Below, piece by piece: positions 59,896 through 64,000 of a stretch of DNA of 64,000 nt. Below the pieces are notes generated by a model, which was not told where the DNA came from, did no database searches, and saw only the letters and a program-made list of their open reading frames with translations. Numbering within the stretch: position 1 is the first letter of the stretch; every line of letters starts with the position of its first letter. The stretch is from DATBRC01 sp036560485 (lineage in GTDB: Bacteria; Pseudomonadota; Gammaproteobacteria; Burkholderiales; Burkholderiaceae_D), in the NCBI GenBank assembly GCA_036560485.1, contig DATBRC010000018.1, positions 30,603 to 94,602 on the forward strand, in the 5' to 3' direction. The position numbers were made by a program, and so were the translations under genes.

Positions 59896-60570
59896 TTAAA
59901 GAATCTGGCGAATATCAGCCAGGTTGACAGAGCCGACATTCGGCACATTGAGTTTCACACCTTGACTGCTTGTTGACACACTGGAGACCTGACCGAATGA
60001 CAAGGCATTGGCAGTCGTCGCATTTCCTGCCAGCACAGCGGAGACATCAAAAGTATATTTGCCATCTGGTGCCGCCGTACCGCTATCGGTCATGCCATCC
60101 CACTGCAATGGCAATGAGCCTGCTTCTTGCGCGCCCAGATCGATGCTGTGTATTACGTTTCCCGCGCCGTCGCGGATATTGATCTTCACACTGTCTGCAG
60201 GACCGGTCAATTCCACGCCAAGCAATCCAACACCACTGGATAGATCGATACTTGACCCAGGAACCAGAACGCCGTGGCCGATCATGCCGGCTGCCTGCAA
60301 CGATTGATTGGATTGGAAAGTTCCCATCAACGATTGCACTGTCGTATTCAACTTATCGATGCCTGTCACGGTCGATAACTGCGCCAATTGACTTGTGATT
60401 TGTGCGTTATCCATTGGATTCAATGGATCCTGATTTTTCATTTGCGTGACGAGTAGCGTCATGAAACGATTCTGTGCATCTTCGGTACTAGACGTTGCAG
60501 TAGATGAGGTCTGCGGGTTCATCGCTGCCAGCAAGCTATTAGAAACTGCATTATTTTGTACGGTAGTCAT
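59896..60570 (-). CDS. flgD: Hook assembly scaffold FlgD
   Basis: FlgD caps the growing hook. The 224 residues contain the N-terminal helix with QNRFMTLLVTQMKNQDPLNPMDNAQITSQLAQLSTVTGI and a C-terminal Ig-like/tudor-like domain with TFDVSAVLAGNAT. These features are diagnostic for the family. It is located between flgC and flgE in the same direction. Confidence 0.95.
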   Translation of the reverse strand: MTTVQNNAVSNSLLAAMNPQTSSTATSSTEDAQNRFMTLLVTQMKNQDPLNPMDNAQITSQLAQLSTVTGIDKLNTTVQSLMGTFQSNQSLQAAGMIGHGVLVPGSSIDLSSGVGLLGVELTGPADSVKINIRDGAGNVIHSIDLGAQEAGSLPLQWDGMTDSGTAAPDGKYTFDVSAVLAGNATTANALSFGQVSSVSTSSQGVKLNVPNVGSVNLADIRQIL

Positions 60571-60583
60571 TTAAAATCCTTTC

Positions 60584-61000
60584 TTACTGGCCAAGGGTCA
60601 GCGTTTTTAAAAGCAGAGTCTTTGCGGCATTCATCGTTTCAACGTTGGTTTGATAAGAGCGTGAAGCGGAAATCATGTTGACCATTTCTTCAACCACATT
60701 GACATTCGGCATGGCGACATAACCCTTTTCATCGGCCAGTGGATTTTTTGGGTCATAGACCATTTTCGGCGGCGATGCATCTTCGACGACTTGTTCGACT
60801 TTGACGCCTGTCGCGGCCGGACCGGCCGATGCACCTGGCACCGGCACAGCACTAAACACGACCTGCTTGGCTTTATAAGGTTGACCGCTGGCGCTGGTTG
60901 CACTGTCTGCGTTGGCCAGGTTACTTGCGACCACATTGAGACGCTGCGACTGCGAACTCATCGCTGAACCGGCCACATCGAAAATATTAAATAGAGACAT
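60584..61000 (-). CDS. flgC: Flagellar proximal rod protein FlgC
   Basis: FlgC is a proximal rod subunit. The 138-residue protein starts MSLFNIFDVAGSAMSSQSQRLNVVASNLANADSAT and ends with NVNVVEEMVNMISASRSYQTNVETMNAAK, as in the family. It follows flgB by 5 bp. Confidence 0.96.
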   Translation of the reverse strand: MSLFNIFDVAGSAMSSQSQRLNVVASNLANADSATSASGQPYKAKQVVFSAVPVPGASAGPAATGVKVEQVVEDASPPKMVYDPKNPLADEKGYVAMPNVNVVEEMVNMISASRSYQTNVETMNAAKTLLLKTLTLGQ

Positions 61001-61005
61001 AATAA

Positions 61006-61419
61006 TTATCCTTGCAAGGCGGCGAGCATGCTTTTGATCTGCGCACTGATCAACGTCAGTCCGGCCTCATAACGAATCGAGTTATCGGTAAATTGATTGC
61101 GCTCGACATCCATGTCGACTGTATTGCCGTCCACATTGCCTTGCGCTATATTGCGATACAAAAGCGGCGCGCCGTCGATACTCTCTGTCGCTGACGCATT
61201 CAAATGTGCTTGGGTTGTTTTAACCAGTTCGGTTGGCGAGGTGGCATTGGCTGAACGTGAGAGCGCACCTTGCAGCGCGCTGTTGAAATCAAAATCACGT
61301 GACTTGAAATTAGGTGTATCCGCATTCGCGATATTCGATGCGATCAATTGCTGGCGCTGTGCGCGCAAGTTCAACGCGGTTTCATTGAAACGTAAGTATT
61401 CGTCAAGTTTCCCAACCAT
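61006..61419 (-). CDS. flgB: Flagellar proximal rod protein FlgB
   Basis: FlgB is the first rod protein after FliE. The start at 61419 is preferred: the protein then begins MVGKLDEYLRFNETALNLRAQRQQLIASNIANADTPNFK, GGAGAG is 4-5 bases upstream, and length is 137 residues. A longer reading to 61584 would overlap the divergent flgA start. The end, DNSIRYEAGLTLISAQIKSM, is typical. It heads the flgBCDEFGHIJ operon. Confidence 0.96.
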   Translation of the reverse strand: MVGKLDEYLRFNETALNLRAQRQQLIASNIANADTPNFKSRDFDFNSALQGALSRSANATSPTELVKTTQAHLNASATESIDGAPLLYRNIAQGNVDGNTVDMDVERNQFTDNSIRYEAGLTLISAQIKSMLAALQG

Positions 61420-61516
61420 GGCACTCTCCAACGGTTTTCTATAGGATGGATGATACGAGTGCGATGTCAAGACTGATCTGGCAATAAGACCGGAAAACCC
61501 GAGCTTATTCCCCGCT

Positions 61517-61545
61517 TTGATGCAATCATCGATCAGTAATATAGA
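61517..61545 (+). promoter_or_regulatory. Candidate sigma-70 promoter of flgA
   Basis: TTGATG (61517-61522), 17 bases, then TATAGA (61540-61545). It would give a leader of about 30 nt before flgA. The divergent flgB promoter in the same 164-bp gap was not resolved. Confidence 0.5.
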
Positions 61546-61583
61546 GCCTGTACAGAGTTTGGATTTAATCCACTGGTCCGGCA

Positions 61584-62312
61584 ATGAAAAAACTGATCAA
61601 AACTGCATCATTTATTTTGTTATACGCGCTGACATATTGTTTGTTGGCGTCGACTGCCGACGCACAACCATCACAACCTGCCGGACCACTACAAGATCAT
61701 GAAAAAATGCGTCAGCTCGCCGAGCAATTCTTGCGCGCGCAAGCAGCAACTTTACCCGGCGACGTAAGCGTCACCATTGGCGCCATTGATCCACACTTGC
61801 AACTTGCAGCCTGCGATATTCCTGAAGCATTTCTCCCCTTGGGTAGCCGCGCATGGGGTAAAACATCCGTTGGAGTACGCTGCAAATTACCAATGCCGTG
61901 GACTGTGTACATACCGGCAACTGTTCATGTGATGTCAGACTACATCGTCACAAATACTCCGCTATCGCAGGGAAAAATTATTAGTCAAAATGACATTAAA
62001 AAACAGCGAGGCGATCTTGCCGCTTTACCCGCTGGCACACTCACCGATTCGGCACAAGCAATTGGACATACTGCTGCCATATCGCTCTCGTCCGGTATGC
62101 CACTGCGCCAGAGTGCATTGCGTAATCAACAAGCCGTACAACAAGGGCAAATTGTACGATTGGTCTCAATAGGACCTGGTTTCAGCATCTCGGCAGAGGC
62201 AAAAGCCATGACCGCCGGTAATGAAGGACAAATGGTGCAAGCCAAGACGCCATCCGGACAGATTGTTAACGGTATTGCCAAGCTGGGAGGTGTCGTAGAA
62301 GTCGCATATTGA
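61584..62312 (+). CDS. flgA: P-ring assembly chaperone FlgA
   Basis: FlgA helps FlgI form the P-ring in the periplasm. The 242-residue protein starts with a signal peptide (about 1-28, ending TADA) and has the SAF-type C-terminal domain with VQQGQIVRLVSIGPGFSISAEAKAMTAGNEGQMVQAK and the end GIAKLGGVVEV. It diverges from flgB. Confidence 0.95.
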   Translation: MKKLIKTASFILLYALTYCLLASTADAQPSQPAGPLQDHEKMRQLAEQFLRAQAATLPGDVSVTIGAIDPHLQLAACDIPEAFLPLGSRAWGKTSVGVRCKLPMPWTVYIPATVHVMSDYIVTNTPLSQGKIISQNDIKKQRGDLAALPAGTLTDSAQAIGHTAAISLSSGMPLRQSALRNQQAVQQGQIVRLVSIGPGFSISAEAKAMTAGNEGQMVQAKTPSGQIVNGIAKLGGVVEVAY

Positions 62313-62347
62313 GTTGTGAATTCGATTGGACAAAGCAATTTACATGC

Positions 62348-62374
62348 TAAAGTTATTTCCAAAGCTGCCGATAT
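62348..62374 (+). promoter_or_regulatory. FliA (sigma-28) promoter of flgM
   Basis: TAAAGTTA, 11 bases, then GCCGATAT. It matches the consensus at nearly all positions with exact spacing. It lies 49 bp before the flgM start, so late-phase flgMN expression is expected. Confidence 0.88.
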
Positions 62375-62422
62375 AGAGGCATGAAGAGGCGTAATGAGTC
62401 TCTAAACAGATAAGGAAATATC

Positions 62423-62740
62423 GTGAAAATCGATGATGGAATGAAAAAAACCGGTGGTCTGCCAGTAAGCTCGACGCAGACACGTGCCGGCAAAGGCGCC
62501 GAGAAATCAGGCGGCGTGGGTAAACCTGCTACAACAAGTACGCCTTCCAGTACTTCAGACAGTGTTCACCTATCGACCCAGGTTCAATCGCTGACAGGCA
62601 GCGACGGTGTGTTTGATACGAATAAAGTTGAAGAAATAAAAGCCGCCATAGCCGGAGGCAGTTTCCAGGTCGATCCTGAGAAAGTAGCCAACGGTCTTTT
62701 GGATACCGTAAAAGATTTGATACATACACGCAAGGCATAA
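62423..62740 (+). CDS. flgM: Anti-sigma-28 factor FlgM
   Basis: FlgM holds FliA inactive until it is exported through the completed hook. The 105-residue protein has a disordered Ser/Thr/Gly-rich N-terminus (about 1-45) and a C-terminal FliA-binding region with FDTNKVEEIKAAIAGGSFQVDPEKVANGLLDTVKDL. It starts at GTG with AAGGA 6 bases upstream. Its own sigma-28 promoter forms the usual feedback loop. It is 3 bp from flgN. Confidence 0.95.
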   Translation: MKIDDGMKKTGGLPVSSTQTRAGKGAEKSGGVGKPATTSTPSSTSDSVHLSTQVQSLTGSDGVFDTNKVEEIKAAIAGGSFQVDPEKVANGLLDTVKDLIHTRKA

Positions 62741-62743
62741 AAC

Positions 62744-63217
62744 ATGGACACCTTCGGCACCAACCCAGCGGGCAGCCTCAGTGAAGAAAACAAAGCGGCC
62801 CGCAGCCTCCTGCAACTACTCCAGCAAGAGCAAGATCGATTGGTAGCAGCAAAGATCGATGGGTTGGTCGAACTGACCGAAGAAAAAGCAAAGATCGTCG
62901 CACTCATGACGGAATTGGCTAATTCGCGCCACAACGCGTTGGCTTCAGCAGGATTCGAGCCAAAAGAAACCGGCATGAAAGCTTGGCTCGAAAAAACAGC
63001 GAGCAAAACAATCAGCAAGTCATGGGCAGAGCTTCTGTCACTGGTGCGTCACGCAAAAGAAATGAACCGCACCAACGGCCTGCTGATCAACAAACACCTG
63101 GCACGTAACCAGGTTGCATTAAACGTCCTACGAGGCGCGCCACAAGGCGGCAACTTCTACGGACCGGATGGACAAGCAAAACCTTACTCAAGCGCGCGTG
63201 GCCTCGCCATAGGCTGA
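62744..63217 (+). CDS. flgN: Flagellar export chaperone FlgN
   Basis: FlgN is the export chaperone of FlgK and FlgL. The 157-residue protein is almost entirely helical, with RSLLQLLQQEQDRLVAAKIDGLVELTEEKAKIVALM at the N-terminus, as in the FlgN family. It lies 3 bp after flgM and ends before a strong terminator. Confidence 0.92.
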   Translation: MDTFGTNPAGSLSEENKAARSLLQLLQQEQDRLVAAKIDGLVELTEEKAKIVALMTELANSRHNALASAGFEPKETGMKAWLEKTASKTISKSWAELLSLVRHAKEMNRTNGLLINKHLARNQVALNVLRGAPQGGNFYGPDGQAKPYSSARGLAIG

Positions 63218-63243
63218 TTTCCGGCATTCACTCTCTTCAATAG

Positions 63244-63281
63244 CGGCAGACTTTTTATATGAAAAGTCTGCCGTTTGTTTT
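63244..63281 (+). terminator. Rho-independent terminator after flgMN
   Basis: A perfect 12-bp stem (CGGCAGACTTTT 63244-63255 with 63262-63273), loop of 6, then TTTGTTTT. It lies 27 bp after the flgN stop. Confidence 0.92.
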
Positions 63282-63395
63282 ATACGCTGTTACTTGCTGC
63301 AAATATCAAGGCTTGCCCGATGACATTCGGCGCGATCGATGCTTTAATATGTGTTTCGCGATACGCACATTCCACCATTCATTCTGGAAAATAAA

Positions 63396-63626
63396 ATGGC
63401 AAAACAAGACAACCTCGACGATGATGACTCAATCTGGATCGTGTATGAATCCCCACCTGATTTTCCCGATCAGTATGTCGCACGACGGATGAAATTGAAT
63501 CGCCCTACCGGTGATTTTGTGGTGGGCAATACCATGAATGACGTGCGCAGCAAATTGCCCAAAGGACTCTTCAAGATCGAGCGCAGTGATCGGGATGATC
63601 CGTTGATTAGGGAATCCTGGATTTGA
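63396..63626 (+). CDS. Small conserved-looking hypothetical protein
   Basis: The 76-residue protein starts MAKQDNLDDDDSIWIVYESPPDFPDQ. It has an acidic N-terminus and a mixed C-terminus with GNTMNDVRSKLPKGLFKIERSD. I do not recognise the family. The start at 63396 is chosen over a longer one because GGAAAAT precedes it and the N-terminus is then compact. It stands alone after the flgMN terminator; no function is proposed. Confidence 0.55.
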   Translation: MAKQDNLDDDDSIWIVYESPPDFPDQYVARRMKLNRPTGDFVVGNTMNDVRSKLPKGLFKIERSDRDDPLIRESWI

Positions 63627-64000
63627 TGTGTAATAGATCAGAATTGATCAGTAGATAAGTAAAATCCGAGTTGTTTGTGCTGTGCCGCTTTTCATGAATT
63701 GTTAGTACTGTATAAAAAAATGTGTGTCAGTCGGAAAGCCAGCGTGCAAGCCACTCTTGCAGTTTTTATCAACAATAATTAGGGAGCGTCAGGAATGTTA
63801 TGCAGCAAACGCCTGTTTCCCTAAAACATAGTTCCCACGGCATAGAGAGCTACAGGCCAAAATTTTTAGATAACCGAACAGAGTAAATCAAATAGATCTG
63901 ATTTATAAAGCGCGAAAAAAATGCTATTTTGTGAAGCGAATTAAGTGAGCGCGTTGAACACCGCTTGCGGTTGTTGAAACGGACTCACTTAATTCGCTTC
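63627..64000. other. Right-edge region without gene
   Basis: This 374-bp stretch is AT-rich and shows no credible coding frame. It ends in a 68-bp near-perfect palindrome at 63933-64000. A short inverted set TGATCAGAATTGATCA is at about 63634-63650. A gene starting further right may use this as upstream region. Confidence 0.55.
63933..64000. repeat. 68-bp near-perfect palindrome
   Basis: Outer arms GAAGCGAATTAAGTGAG (63933-63949) and CTCACTTAATTCGCTTC (63984-64000) are perfect complements of 17 bp. The inner part folds again around ACCGC-TT-GCGGT. It may continue past the window edge. Function unknown: a terminator, a MITE-like element or a protein-binding site are possible. Confidence 0.8.

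Noticed and set aside
61420..61583. TTGACA on the minus strand as the flgB promoter
   Set aside because: The nearest TATAGA is 21 bases away, too far for a normal sigma-70 promoter. Activator-dependent promoters cannot be judged by eye.

Overview
The window looks like the chromosome of a motile betaproteobacterium, most likely of the Oxalobacteraceae (Herminiimonas or Janthinobacterium type). This rests on the combination and order of flagellar genes, sigma-28 promoters, OGT-like TPR glycosyltransferases beside the flagellin gene, and moderate GC content. The genus is an inference from memory of gene content, not from a search.

Region 1 (1-10.6 kb, plus strand) is a surface-carbohydrate and lipid block. 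A truncated PLP-enzyme gene is followed by rfbF-rfbG-rfbH, which convert glucose-1-phosphate to a CDP-4-keto-3,6-dideoxy-sugar. Then come a transketolase split into two genes, an SDR epimerase/reductase, a membrane sterol-desaturase-family oxygenase, an acyl carrier protein overlapping a beta-ketoacyl-ACP synthase, and a MipA/OmpV outer-membrane protein. Region 2 (10.6-19.9 kb, minus strand) is a glycosylation operon that runs away from the flagellin gene: two large TPR/OGT-like glycosyltransferases, a UDP-glucuronate decarboxylase-like SDR and a zinc-finger methyltransferase, joined by ATGA stop/start overlaps, with a third TPR/GT protein 21 bp further on. It probably decorates flagellin.

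Region 3 (20.3-28.5 kb) has fliC (unusually long), flaG, fliD, fliS, fliT, a FliK-like gene, an FlhB-C-terminal paralogue and ycgR. Region 4 (28.5-40.4 kb) has fliE facing away from fliFGHIJK, then fliLMNOPQR: the basal body, C-ring and export gate. Region 6 (49.0-63.6 kb) has an HD-GYP protein, flgBCDEFGHIJ and flgKL on the minus strand, and flgA, flgM and flgN on the plus strand. Four well-spaced sigma-28 (FliA) promoters lie before fliC, fliD, flgK and flgM, the expected late genes. flhDC, fliA, flhA and flhB are not in the window.

Region 5 (40.4-49.0 kb) is an accessory segment lying inside the flagellar locus: a small HExxH membrane protein, three GNAT acetyltransferases, a tryptophanyl-tRNA synthetase, a FosX-type fosfomycin hydrolase, two serine beta-lactamase-like hydrolases, a DUF2164 protein and a small membrane protein. 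The best discovery is upstream of trpS: a 14-codon leader with tandem Trp codons, followed by mutually exclusive hairpins. This is a textbook transcription attenuator, and the predicted promoter would start the message at the leader AUG itself.

A MITE-like palindromic element of about 99 bp is present in two complete, mutually inverted copies plus fragments. One copy abuts the flgK sigma-28 promoter. The window ends in a 68-bp near-perfect palindrome. No tRNA, rRNA, CRISPR array or transposase gene was seen.
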